Of a stretch of 64,000 nt of DNA, positions 51,801 to 60,878 are shown piece by piece. The DNA is from Parietichytrium sp. I65-24A (lineage: Eukaryota; Sar; Bigyra; Thraustochytrida; Thraustochytriidae). The first letter of the stretch is position 1. Every line of letters begins with the position of its first letter. Where the stretch lies: NCBI GenBank assembly GCA_012862575.1, contig BLSF01000003.1:248001-312000 (forward strand). Reading direction: 5' to 3'. The notes beneath the pieces were generated by a model, which was given only the letters and a program-made list of their open reading frames with translations, did no database searches and was not told the DNA's origin. The position numbers and the translations under genes were made by a program.

Positions 51801-52666
51801 TTGGCTGTGCGGCCCTTAAACTTTCCGGGTGCAATCTTGGTGGCCGTTCCCTGCAGAATAGGCGACAGCAACAGCAAAAGTGATCTAAGACTAGGGCTCG
51901 TCTGAAGGATCAATTGCGAAGCAGAGAAAGCAATGTCTCCAGCCTCGTATCCGGTGATCTCGAGAAGAGTCATTGTGAGCATAGGCAAACAGAGGCAGAG
52001 ACTCGCAAGAGACAATCTCGTGGCGAGTTTGAATGATTCGTGGAGCATCCCGCGCGTGTCATACTCCTCGTTCGCGCAAGAGGCTTTCATAGAGTAGAGA
52101 ATGAGTTTTTCGCGGGACTTGAAACCCATCATTGCACCAGTGCCAACTGCGGAAGAGAACAGCAAGAGAAGGATCGCGCCATTAACGCCTCTGTAGGTCT
52201 TGAAGGTGCAATATGAAGAGTATACCACGCCCAGACTCTCTGCGCCGGTCGCCAACCTGTACCAGATGATAGCGATTGCCAACGTGAAAGTCCAACTGAT
52301 GATATAGTTCGAGCTTCGCTGAGTCTTATTAACGTTCTTCATTCCACTCCAGAACGTAAACAGCACAAGCCAGACTGACAGCAACCACCAGCAAAACGAA
52401 AATATCTCAAGAAAGCACCACATTCTGCATCTATCATCGGTGAGCTCCAAGGACCCCGACAATACAAGCAACGAACCGAAAAAAGGAAAGTGGTAACAGC
52501 ACACTGCAAAGACATCTGCCAAAAGGACATAGCGGAACTGACGGAACGGTCCAAGCCTCAGGGCCGAGCCTTTGAGCCGCACATTTCTAAATACAATCAA
52601 AAGCGCCAACAAGTTAATACACTGGAGCCCGAAGCTTGTTGCCCACACTGCGGTGCTGGCTGACAT
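48893..52666 (-). CDS. Multi-pass membrane receptor-like protein with two tandem Sec14/CRAL-TRIO-like domains, 1257 aa
   Basis: I chose the first ATG, at 52666; the frame is open to about 52894 without an ATG, so an upstream exon is possible. Residues 1-275 contain seven hydrophobic segments in a GPCR-like layout. A Cys before the third segment and another in the loop after the fourth could form the usual extracellular disulfide. Four more helices lie at about 325-499. The cytosolic half has two regions resembling CRAL-TRIO domains. The first (about 605-782) has QYMYLGELANYDGLFREFGL then YPFNISIVFWDPDPF. The second (about 969-1142) has YPNLFLEEKTILVSQSQFF then FKSVPRFCGG, like the closing GG of Sec14. 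A helical spacer resembling CRAL-TRIO-N precedes the second. Such domains bind phosphoinositides and other lipids. The C-terminus is basic and Ser/Pro-rich. Confidence 0.7.
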   Translation of the reverse strand: MSASTAVWATSFGLQCINLLALLIVFRNVRLKGSALRLGPFRQFRYVLLADVFAVCCYHFPFFGSLLVLSGSLELTDDRCRMWCFLEIFSFCWWLLSVWLVLFTFWSGMKNVNKTQRSSNYIISWTFTLAIAIIWYRLATGAESLGVVYSSYCTFKTYRGVNGAILLLLFSSAVGTGAMMGFKSREKLILYSMKASCANEEYDTRGMLHESFKLATRLSLASLCLCLPMLTMTLLEITGYEAGDIAFSASQLILQTSPSLRSLLLLLSPILQGTATKIAPGKFKGRTAKSLLYHHDELEDVFVMVPLSDVERSQAWTQVWRRVAMLIMEVVTASLDVANFVTYVQIVGIDSFSSIFYTISTVFICVLAVNLVYSHSRQAINIRHEIYHGIPVKKGRTRIVETNGQKKDKASVDKLELEILRLSRNIQNYKMLLLHGLFGDLLVAAFVVWRISCTSYVFNDNFTDCLGGLDPDLQSPIECFDSVFTLNVLQFVLNIVVMTHKISFGRDYFSAKITLNNYRQELKSQVLQQGSVLDQFQDGMVQPSEINAVVRLRQVIQVERTTTEEANLDLQLLHFYRLSNEDELKAARKFGEWQTIREKNHADQVKRHILLKDLTWGQIPGMPQFNKFIPYVDCIDVDRTQQALVQYMYLGELANYDGLFREFGLKNLKKIAMYVLERTQLLIEHLSVSEKKVYSLAILCEAHGEPLLASSMDRLFEIVQLFATLAGAYPFNISIVFWDPDPFFTTLIEAVSKTQMETVPPNVKLVSVNKLQRLNAIFSEDVLPMALHGKKTFGNNETVKHDPWKLRLYKANPISYGIGSKATELDFFSGISKADRIAAQELQTYLMQCQAGALMQLKKMNPDRDQVVQKAVLHLDETTHLRNKSQSLMKTLAQAGVRLESLPREVWGLVTLHRFANKHSDLLRASVAFLQYLQWRFDNHMDKLNQKMKREDFTLEKLPSFKELNSFMPFVPVVGYDEQRSHVTCLLLVSSKTIRKTLVKWSENRLVEALSAVYEFLSILVDELSYRHEAVVTVAPIFAMDEIRYRDKVTFQDYFKSLEVLKEQYPNLFLEEKTILVSQSQFFVGLGSVLLNKIAPTLLHNTNIISMDERGKERMLSLFSFKSVPRFCGGTVSLEIDHISDFPAQTLATTLESFAPHEEELNPVSVKPARKLNLSAVRDLLATKLRKSRKYSNGEHNSVAHKPSGVLRGDARSPGSPTSPKRMESLARIFLRKDSNQKLNKRTTDPPLVENSSPPLQ

Positions 52667-53565
52667 TATCAGCCACGCGTTCTCATAGCAACAGAAGCCA
52701 CACTCTGCCTTCGAACGAACTCCTCCCCCCGGTGCGCTGCGGGCTGCCAACTTCCAGCGCTCTATTGGCGCTGGTCCTCTCCTTCGCTGGTCCTCTGTAT
52801 TTGGCGACTTGCCTCCCGCGACATGCGCATCCTCCTCTGACTCTGTCTTGCTCGAAGTCAATGAATAGAACGGTTTTATGTAGGCTGACCTCAACTCCTC
52901 GAACGTATGCGACGGTACTTGTGTCCTTACACCTTTACGTTAATGCTGCACCGTTTCCAGCTTCGCTGATCAGATGCAGTAGAGCGTTTCAGCCTCCAGC
53001 TACTTTTGGGCGTTACTGATTCTGTGTCCTTTCGCCCTTGGCGATTCTTCCTTCTTTCTTTCTTTCTTTCCTTCCTTCCTTCCTTCCTTTCATCCTCTCC
53101 GAATTGCCCGAGAGCGAAGGAGTAGACCGTGAGTTTATAGTACGACTGGCTTTTGTTTGCTTTCACATGACCAGTATTCCGTTTGTCTTTGTCTGTTTGG
53201 TTTGTAATGCTCTTTCCAAACTTTGAAGGTTGCTTGGTGGACGGACACATGGCATCTTTACCTTTTCATCGTCACCGTCAAAAGAGTACAGTTAGTCCGT
53301 TAGTAGAGCATTTCATAGCATATTCACTTTTTCAACGGTACTTATTGGAGCTGTTCTTGGGTGCAGGTGAGACACCGTGGTGCGGGTGGTTGTTTTGAGC
53401 GTTTGCGTCGAGGGAACATGAAAGGAGAGAGAAGAAGAAAGATTTGTAATGCTCGCCGTTAACGATGCTCAGTGTCAAGTTGCATAGTGGGTAGAGTACA
53501 ATTTTGTCTCAACTGAGATTGGCAGCTTGCATCTGTACATGGATGGGGGCCGAAGATGAACAAGG
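52667..53565. other. Upstream region of the receptor-like gene and 3' flank of the solenoid gene
   Basis: About 900 bases. The first 230 (52667-52894) remain open in the frame of the receptor-like gene and may be leader or an extra coding exon. A CTTT/CTTC repeat lies at 53048-53090. Nothing else is recognised. Confidence 0.5.
53048..53090. repeat. CTTT/CTTC tetranucleotide repeat
   Basis: About four CTTT units lead into about five CTTC units. Confidence 0.85.
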
Positions 53566-55662
53566 CTAGAGAAAAATTCCAGAGCGTAGGAGCTGCTCAC
53601 TCTCTTCAGCGGACTTTGAGTTTTGCAGGAGATCAAGGAATTCTATCAGCGGCCAGATAATGTCGTGCACGTGCGCGACAGAAGGGTCGTTGGAAATGTG
53701 CTCAATAGAGTCCCGGAATCTGCACGTCGAATTGGCGTGGGAGAGAATTGATAATTTAGCCAGAGCTTTTGCACATGCTCTACTTGCAACCCAAGTTTCG
53801 AGATAAAGACCCTTGAGGAGCCGGGAGAGAAGCAGGTCCGTATCATGAGGCTGCACCTGGGAACCAAGTAGCTGCTCCAAATTGCTTTCAAGGAAGGAAA
53901 ATATAGCTGGCTTCCACATCGAGAGCTCTGGTGCATCTAAAAGGCACAAGATTTCCTGGAGAATCAGACCATGGATCCCAGGAGCTTTAGATGCCACTTG
54001 CTGCAAACAACCTGCCCAAATTTCCAATACTGAATCCAGCTCATTGGCATCAGGGGTCTTGATGAAGCGGTAAAAGCTCAGATCTAACAGCAGCGGTGTG
54101 AGGGTGGGCTCATAAGCAACGCGGTCTTGAAGTTCGCGAATCACACTCTCAAGATGCTCGCGGTCAAGCCCGACGCAGAGTCTTTTTAGTTGCTTGGAGA
54201 ACGAATTCGATTGCGTGCCGTCGTCGTCTTCAGTAGCGTCCCAGTCCTTCTGCGGAGCTTCACCCCTCTTGAAGATGGGATGGAACGGTGCATCTGCTTC
54301 ACGGCCCATCCACACCAGTGCCTTTAGTATCTCAACTTTGAGATCTGCATTGACGCATGTCTTACAAATATGAATGAGATCGGTCCACATGGAGCAAAAA
54401 TTGGTCCAATCGTCTTCCTGGGAGTTGTTGCTGACCGGATTGGAGTTATCGTAGAGGAGTTTGTTTTGACAAAGGGATTGCAGGGCGCAAACAAGGGAAA
54501 AGAGCCCTGCGCTCCCGATGATCACTCCGCTGTGAATCAGTTCCTCCAAGGCCTCAAGGAGGGCGTCCATTGCAGGTTCCTCGGTCTCACCTGTCGGAAA
54601 TGGAGGCAACGCACAACCTTGGAAGTACTTCCAAGAGCACTTGGAGATGCCCGTCACCGCAGCAGTGCGCACAAGTTCATCGCTGTCTCGAAGACGTAGC
54701 GCGAGAGAAACAAAGAACCCGTTCTTTAGCGACTCGTCGCAATGCTCGCACGTAATGATCGCGGCACACAATTTGATCCAAGTAATCTTGGTCACAAAAT
54801 CTGAAAGATTGAGCTGTGAGCTGCCGGCCTGGCGATGGGGCAGTAGTTCGCTGAGGCGATTTGCGATAGTGTTGGCAACATCAGATTCACCAGACATCCG
54901 AGAGAGGAGCAGTGCACCCGACTGCCGCGCGACATTTGAGCTGGAACTGCAAAGGCCACTGCATGCGATTTCCAAGTCAAACTGCGTCGGTTCCAGAGCG
55001 CGAAGAAAGCTGACCGTCGAGCTCGCAAGTCCGGAGGAGCCATCGGTCAGCTTTTTGATTGCACTCTCTCCTTTGGAGCCTCTCCTCCTCGAAATAATAG
55101 CTTTCAGACTTGCGCGGCGGCTCACCTTTGCGCTCGCGCTCCCGCTCGATTGCTGCAGGGCTTGGCTCGAAGCTGCCATTCCTCCCGTCGCTCTCAAATG
55201 CGCGAACGAATCGGACCATTCGAGAACACTCGCAACAGTTTCGACAAAGCTCTCCTCACTCTGGCGCTCTTTGCAGAGTCGCAATAGGCCTCCGTACAGC
55301 CGCACAGCTGCCACGCGCCGTTCAGGCGAATCTCGCGACAGTTCCGCTGTTTCCAGCGCGCTGATGCACTCTCTCGCCACGGGGTCCGGGACTTTGCCCG
55401 CGTTGACGATCATGCCCGCGAGCACGTAGACGAGCCTCGTCACCTTGCGCTCTTGACCCGAGTCCCCCAGCTGCGGCAGCAACTTCTTCACGAGCGGCAG
55501 GAGCAGCGACGCGGGTGGAGCGGCTCCGCATTGAGCGTGCACTGCGGCCACCACTTCCGAGAGCCGCTTTTGACAAGCCTTTGCGGTCCCGAGACCCCCG
55601 TCCCCGACGCTGATACCAACTTTACCGCATCGCTCTTGCAGGTCCGCCAGCTCGCGCTGCAT
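53566..55662 (-). CDS. Alpha-solenoid (HEAT/ARM-like) protein, 698 aa, function unknown
   Basis: I chose the first ATG, at 55662 (MQRELADLQERCG); the frame extends to 55785 only through non-ATG codons of repetitive composition. The protein is almost entirely helical, with repeating amphipathic pairs of helices throughout, as in HEAT or ARM solenoids. A basic, Ser-rich linker (about 175-200) could be disordered, and an acidic loop occurs near 470. There is no signal peptide, membrane segment or catalytic motif. Solenoids of this size serve as adaptors in trafficking, nuclear transport or complex assembly; adaptin- or TPLATE-like subunits are one possibility to test. I do not recognise a specific family. 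Confidence 0.65.
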   Translation of the reverse strand: MQRELADLQERCGKVGISVGDGGLGTAKACQKRLSEVVAAVHAQCGAAPPASLLLPLVKKLLPQLGDSGQERKVTRLVYVLAGMIVNAGKVPDPVARECISALETAELSRDSPERRVAAVRLYGGLLRLCKERQSEESFVETVASVLEWSDSFAHLRATGGMAASSQALQQSSGSASAKVSRRASLKAIISRRRGSKGESAIKKLTDGSSGLASSTVSFLRALEPTQFDLEIACSGLCSSSSNVARQSGALLLSRMSGESDVANTIANRLSELLPHRQAGSSQLNLSDFVTKITWIKLCAAIITCEHCDESLKNGFFVSLALRLRDSDELVRTAAVTGISKCSWKYFQGCALPPFPTGETEEPAMDALLEALEELIHSGVIIGSAGLFSLVCALQSLCQNKLLYDNSNPVSNNSQEDDWTNFCSMWTDLIHICKTCVNADLKVEILKALVWMGREADAPFHPIFKRGEAPQKDWDATEDDDGTQSNSFSKQLKRLCVGLDREHLESVIRELQDRVAYEPTLTPLLLDLSFYRFIKTPDANELDSVLEIWAGCLQQVASKAPGIHGLILQEILCLLDAPELSMWKPAIFSFLESNLEQLLGSQVQPHDTDLLLSRLLKGLYLETWVASRACAKALAKLSILSHANSTCRFRDSIEHISNDPSVAHVHDIIWPLIEFLDLLQNSKSAEESEQLLRSGIFL

Positions 55663-55910
55663 CGCTCGCACAATCACAAGCTCTCTATCTCTCTGTCTGT
55701 CTCTATCTCTACCTCGGTTGGTCGTCGAGGGATCGGCAACACTCGTCAGAGTTGTTTGCAAGGATCTGATCTGTCCGCCGACCACCCTGTTAGTACAACG
55801 CGCGCGAAACTAAAGCTAGCTGGCTGGCTAGCCAGCTACTGCCGAGTACCTACGGAAAGGTGTCCTCGCAGGCAGTGCGACCACTTGCGGTTGGGATCAC
55901 TCGGATCGGA

Positions 55911-55938
55911 TTATGGAATTATGGAATTATGGAATTAT
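55911..55938. repeat. 8-base tandem repeat GGAATTAT, about 3.5 copies
   Basis: TTAT followed by three exact GGAATTAT units. The left neighbour GGATTAT is a shortened fourth unit. Confidence 0.8.
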
Positions 55939-56772
55939 CAGGAGCACGTGAGACTGCTCCCAACAGCAGACAAAGAAGCAGAAGCAGAAGCAGACGCCGG
56001 CGTTGGAAGTACGCGGTCGGGTGCGAGTGTTGACGGACGCGACGAGGACCTAGGGAACCTAGGGAGTGGGCTCTGTCAGCTCAAGACGACCCGGTTCTAG
56101 TGCCCTTGCATGGTCATGTTTGTTGAATACGGCTTGGGGTCGTCGTGCTTCTGTGTTGGCTATGTTGGCTCGAGAGGACACCGCGAGGACGCGTCTCGCT
56201 AGCTCGCTGGATCGGTGCAGCAGTCGCTTTTGCTTTTGCTTTCTTTGGATGATCGTCCAGGAGATCCAGGACTCGAAGATGAACGTGGTTTTACACTGTT
56301 AACACTAAAGTGCGTTTGGAACAAATAGTTGGGGAAGGTTTGCAAGCTGCTGCTTTGTAAATCGCGCGTAAATGGGGTCCACGACTTGGTCTGCGCAGAA
56401 CACACCAAGTCGCGCTAAACAGTCAACAAGAGCTTGGAACGCATTGAACGATAACACTGCTTGGGTGTGCGACGATCGTGAAGGAATTGCGACGCAAAGT
56501 GGCGAAGAAGACGGAAAGTCTCGTGCCGCCATTTCACACTTCAATCGCAAATTCGTCGCAAACGGATTGTGCAACATCAAGCTAATAATTATTCTTGCTT
56601 GCCATGATGAGCTACGGGTGCTACGAGTAGAACGCGCACCATGATGACGTCGGCCCCCTGCTCGTCTGATCGAAAATCGAAAAAACAGGTTAGATGTACA
56701 TTTGGAACAGGAAATGTAATGCACATTGACAGCCAGTCGAACGAATTCCGTCACATCCGTCACCACATCACC

Positions 56773-56808
56773 CCTTCCTTCCTTCCTTCCTTCTTTCCTT
56801 CCTTCCAT
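56773..56808. repeat. CTTC tetranucleotide repeat
   Basis: About eight CTTC units with one CTTT step; the same motif as at 53048-53090. Confidence 0.8.
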
Positions 56809-57229
56809 CCACCGCCATCCGCCGCGATGTTTGCGAGCCATCGCGCACCATCGCAGCAGCCTCCATCGCCACCGTCGTGAACCACAACAGCAAAGCATCA
56901 TAAAACATCCCACACTGCTCACATCTGCTCACACACACACATGCCATACATGCAATACATGCACTGCCCACACTTGCACGCCAACCGCGTCCATCACATA
57001 TTCCCACTTGCAGTTCAACATTTTCTTATTCTTTGTTATATTATCAAGAGCGTCTTATAGCGTCTTCTTGCTGCGCTTTAGCTCTAGTCTAGAGAGCTAG
57101 ACTAAAGTAGTCTCGACAGCTTTACAAGATCTACAGGAGCTGCTGATAAAAGTCAAGCGAGTTGGCTAAGTTGGCAGCTACCTTCCAGGCGTCTCAGAGT
57201 GTACTCAGTACTCTACTACGTGCCAGATC

Positions 57230-57330
57230 CACAAAGAGACAAAGAGAGGAAAGAGAATCAAAGAGAGGAAAGAGCGAAAGAGAGAAAGAGCTTAAGAGAG
57301 GGAGGACACAGAGAGAGGACCGAGGACACA
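57230..57330. repeat. Purine-rich GAGA/AAAG tract
   Basis: A loosely repeating AGAGAAAG-type purine strand with few pyrimidines. A similar GAAAGCAA tract follows at 57417-57465. Confidence 0.6.
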
Positions 57331-57488
57331 GGGGAGAGGATACACATATACCGGCACTATACAAGGTTGGGCCATCTCATTCGCCGCTGCCGTCGAACGT
57401 CTGCGGCCACTGTAAAGAAAGCAAGAGGGAAAGCAAGAAAGAAAGCAAGAAAGCAAGGAAGAGGTGGGCACACGGCTGCGTGTTGGAG

Positions 57489-59571
57489 ATGGGCGAGAAA
57501 AGCGAAGCCGCCCCGCACCAAGTGCACGGAAACAAAGGTGTGTACTGCGGGGGTTCGTGGGTGGACATCGAGGACTGCGGGGACTGGGTATCCGGAGGGT
57601 GCGGCGGGGACGCCAAGTTGCACGCGGCGAAACTGCGCTCGGAACGGCGGAAGGCCGGTGCGGCGGTGTCGGAGTTTGATGTGGTGATCGTTGGCGCAGG
57701 GTGCGTGGGCAGCGCGATAGCAAGGGAGTTGGCAAAGCGCAAGTGCTCGGTGCTGTTGCTGGAACGTGACGACGATGTGACGCAAGGTGCCACGAAAGGG
57801 AACAGTGGCATCGTGCACTCGGGCTACGATGACAAGCCTGGGTCGGTGCGCGCCAAATTCTGCTGGAAAGGGAACCAGATGTTCGCTGAATTGGACAAAG
57901 AGCTCAAGTTTGGGTTTTTGAAAAACGGCTCCTTGGTGCTGGCGAACGGACCGGAGGAGGAAGCCGTGCTGCAGGAGCTGTTGGATCGTGGTCACCAAAA
58001 TGGTGTGGAGCATCTGCGCATCATTGGGCAGGACGAGGTGAGGAGGCTAGAACCTCACGTTAATCCGAACGTAACTGCTGCGCTGCTGTCGCCAAGCGCA
58101 GGGACCGTTACCCCGTACGAGTTCGCAATCGCACTAGCAGAGAATGCTGCAGATAATGGCGTAGACGTTCGCATTCGACACGAAGTGCGCAGCATAGAGC
58201 GTGACGGGGATCAGTTTGTTGTGACTGCACAGAACTGGGACCCCGAGCTTGGTCCGAATGGGAAAGGAGCAGCAGTCTCACCAACCATTACCATGGGAAT
58301 TCTTGCCATTTGCGTCGTTGGGCTCGGCGTGTGTCTCAGCGGGTTGATGCAAGGGAAGAGCATTCATGCCCCAGAGTGTCTTGGTGGCGCGATCATTGCG
58401 CTAGGTGCCCTGGCCTCTATCCCCGTCGTTTCCGCAATAGCAAAGGAGCGCGGGATAAGCTCGGCAGCAATTCTGGAGCACGCATTGCACCCAACCCTGG
58501 CTTTCAAGGCCGGGAACATTGGCAGGACGGAGACGTTTCGCGCTCGGTTTGTCATCAATTGCGCAGGGCTCTTTGCTGACAAGGTTGCCAATATGGTCGG
58601 CGACCAGTCATTCAAAATCAAACCACGCCTTGGAGACTACCTGCTTTTGCACAAAGACCAGGGCCATTTGGCTCGCCACACATTGTTTCCGTAAGTTTTT
58701 TTAGACCTCTGATCAACGAGTGGTTGCCTGCTGTTGCGTTTCCCTAACTATCGAGTTTTAATCTTGGCTGTCCCTGCAAAGTTGTCCACACCCCAAGCTC
58801 GGAAAGGGAGTACTTGTCCAAACCACATTATGGGGAAACCTCATCCTCGGCCCCACAGCGCGCGATACGTACGACAAGGACGCGATGGGAATGAGTAACG
58901 AGGAGGTGTTCGCGTATATTTTGTCCAAGTGTCGAGAGTTGGTGCCTTCTTTTGATGCTGGCAAGGTGATTCACTCGTTCTGCGGCGCGCGAGCGAAGAG
59001 CGATCGTGGAGACTGGATCATCGAGGAGAGTAGTGCAGCCAAGAACTTCTTCAATGTTGCTGGAATTGATTCTCCGGGTTTGGCCGGCTCACCTGCTATC
59101 GCCTTAGAGGTGGTGGAGATGCTCACCAAAGCTGGTCTGAGCTCTGAAAAGTTTGAGCAATTCAATCCAATTCGCAAGCCCTTGATTGTTCCAAAGAAGA
59201 ACTGGAAGGGTATGAAAGGAGAGAGACTCAAGGTATACACACCCGACATGAAAAACCTGCCCCCCGAGCAAAAGGTGCTGTGCAAGTGCGAACTGGTCAC
59301 CGAAGCAGAGATCATTGGCGCCGTTCGCTCAAGTCTCACTGTCGATAATACGCAGGCTGTGCGTAGACGGACTAGAGCTGGAATGGGGCACTGCCAGGCT
59401 AGGGATTCTCCGCACTGTGAGGATAGGGTAGCAGAGGTGATCGCAAGAGAAAAACGAATTCGAGTCGATCAAGTTGGCCGAAGGCCGTGGCCAGCAACGT
59501 CGCTGCTGCCGCAGCGGTGGTTGACCGATAAAGACAAGGACTGGTTTCGCTCTCTCGTCTTGGGTAAATAG
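57489..59571 (+). CDS. FAD-dependent oxidoreductase with BFD-type [2Fe-2S] domain and an inserted hydrophobic hairpin, two exons, 663 aa
   Basis: The exons are 57489-58690 and 58782-59571. The family is the GlpA/L-2-hydroxyglutarate-oxidase-like FAD enzymes. The dinucleotide fold is at about 63-95 (VVIVGAGCVGSAIAREL...LLLERD), followed by TKGNSGIVHSGYDDKPGS. The second half has VINCAGLFAD and GKGVLVQTTLWGNLILGPTA. The C-terminal domain has CKC, then GMGHCQ and a further Cys seven residues on, as in BFD-type [2Fe-2S] domains; the usual last spacing is shorter. The enzyme probably oxidises glycerol-3-phosphate or a 2-hydroxyacid. Residues about 250-346 are an extra segment absent from the usual fold and contain two hydrophobic helices (267-287, 298-318), possibly a membrane hairpin. 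The first 60 residues are also extra. This domain pairing is frequent in bacteria, so acquisition by transfer is possible. Confidence 0.82.
58691..58781 (+). other. Intron of the FAD-oxidoreductase gene
   Basis: This 91-base intron runs GTAAGT...GCAAAG in phase 2, splitting a Pro codon. Removing it restores the continuous family sequence into HPKLGKGVLV. Confidence 0.88.
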
Positions 59572-59786
59572 AAAGGGCATTGCTCCGGTAGTTTGGCTCT
59601 TGATTTTTTTTTAAATGCAGTGCTCGTATTGACCAGGGAAAAGATTGACAAAGACAAGCCTTTTTTTCTTTTAAATCTATACTTTACACTTGTTGTTCGT
59701 GCCATTGGGCGAAAGGTAACTTGCAGAGTGCTCGCTTCGCACAGAAATAAAATCGCGGAGGAAGCATGATCCTACTAACAACAACT

Positions 59787-60878
59787 TTACGCCAGCATTT
59801 CGAGCTTATCGAGAATGCTTCTTGCGACGCGCTGTCCGTGTGGAATTTTGTCGACGTGCGGATCGACGTACTCTTTATGCATAACGCAATTGGACCCATC
59901 CTCGAAGCAAGGGTGGTCTTTCATTACCGTGAAATGACCTGGGGTTGCCCAAGAGCAGCTAGACTCAACCCCGATCTGATTCTCGCCGAGCTTGAGATAA
60001 AAGAAGCCAAGTTCACCCCAGTACTCGCCCCAAGAGTTTCTGCCAATCCAGTACTGCGTTCCATCTTTAGCGGTGCCCCATCCGAGGAGGGAGATGACGT
60101 GATTTGTCTTCTTGTCACTAACAGGATCGTCGAGAATTCCTCCAGTGTAGTTGTCAAGTGGGACGGCATTGAGAGAGCACGCAATAGGCCCGCGGCTGTA
60201 GATCTCTGCTTTCATTTTATCGGCGCCCTCCAGCTTGCCGTATTCTGCGACGGTGGCGTTCGGAAACATCTCGATCGCAGCGCACTTGGTGCCAAAGCCT
60301 GAAGCGGTGTGGTGGTCATTAGTCACGTAGCATGTGCGGCAAGTGTTAATCGCTGAGCAAGTAAAGTCCTTGGAATGGCAAAATGGGCTGGTTGAGTTGA
60401 TGCTGCAGGCTTCGTAGAGGAGACACGACTCGTAAGGAACGTATCCTCTGTCGTGGATGAATTGGTATGCGCCACTGTGGCTGCCTCCAAAGCACGAGCC
60501 TGCAACAGTTTGCCCGCAATTGAGGATGAACTGGATAGAAAGGCTGATGTCGACACCTTCCCCATCGCGGGCAATTTTGATTCTGTCGGCCAGTGCGCTC
60601 ATGGAGCCGTGTGCCCAACAGCTTCCACAGTACTGCGGGATGTGCTGATTGAGGACCCTGGTGACGTAGTTCTTCCCGTTCACGTTCCTCCAGTCAAAGT
60701 TATCCGGGAGCTTGTGCGCCTCCACATAGGTATGTGGTAGCGGCGAGACCACTTTTTCAGGGCGGTCATGGCCGTCCATGACCACAAACTCGTTCATGCG
60801 TAGCTTTTCTTGGCCGTCAACTTTGCCTGACGCGCACAGCGCCACCACAAGCGCGACCACAATCTTTCCTCCCAACAT
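59787..60878 (-). CDS. CTSZ: Cathepsin Z/X-like papain-family carboxypeptidase, 363 aa
   Basis: I chose the ATG at 60878 because it begins a clean signal peptide (about 1-22); the upstream frame start is not ATG. The short propeptide (about 23-57) is typical of cathepsin Z, the papain member with the smallest pro-region. The mature enzyme starts near LPDNFDWRN. The catalytic residues are Gln82, Cys87 in QYCGSCWA, His260 and Asn281 in GRNSWG. The HIPQY insertion just before the active site is the cathepsin Z hallmark that restricts it to carboxypeptidase action. Cysteines are numerous, as expected for a secreted or lysosomal enzyme. The C-terminus extends about 50 residues beyond the usual SSCSWATP end, with two Cys and a basic/helical tail of unknown use. 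Confidence 0.93.
   Translation of the reverse strand: MLGGKIVVALVVALCASGKVDGQEKLRMNEFVVMDGHDRPEKVVSPLPHTYVEAHKLPDNFDWRNVNGKNYVTRVLNQHIPQYCGSCWAHGSMSALADRIKIARDGEGVDISLSIQFILNCGQTVAGSCFGGSHSGAYQFIHDRGYVPYESCLLYEACSINSTSPFCHSKDFTCSAINTCRTCYVTNDHHTASGFGTKCAAIEMFPNATVAEYGKLEGADKMKAEIYSRGPIACSLNAVPLDNYTGGILDDPVSDKKTNHVISLLGWGTAKDGTQYWIGRNSWGEYWGELGFFYLKLGENQIGVESSCSWATPGHFTVMKDHPCFEDGSNCVMHKEYVDPHVDKIPHGQRVARSILDKLEMLA

Larger units (their letters stand above)
55663..57488. other. Divergent spacer between the solenoid and FAD-oxidoreductase genes
   Basis: About 1.8 kb with two outward promoters. It holds an 8-base tandem repeat (55911-55938), CTTC repeats (56773-56808), a CACACATG-type stretch near 56930-56970 and purine-rich simple sequence (57230-57465) leading into the oxidoreductase ATG. 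The larger frames here are translations of repeats. Confidence 0.5.

Noticed and set aside
52667-52894. In-frame N-terminal extension of the receptor-like protein
   Set aside because: No ATG occurs in this stretch. It could be coding only through an unseen upstream exon, so I did not include it.
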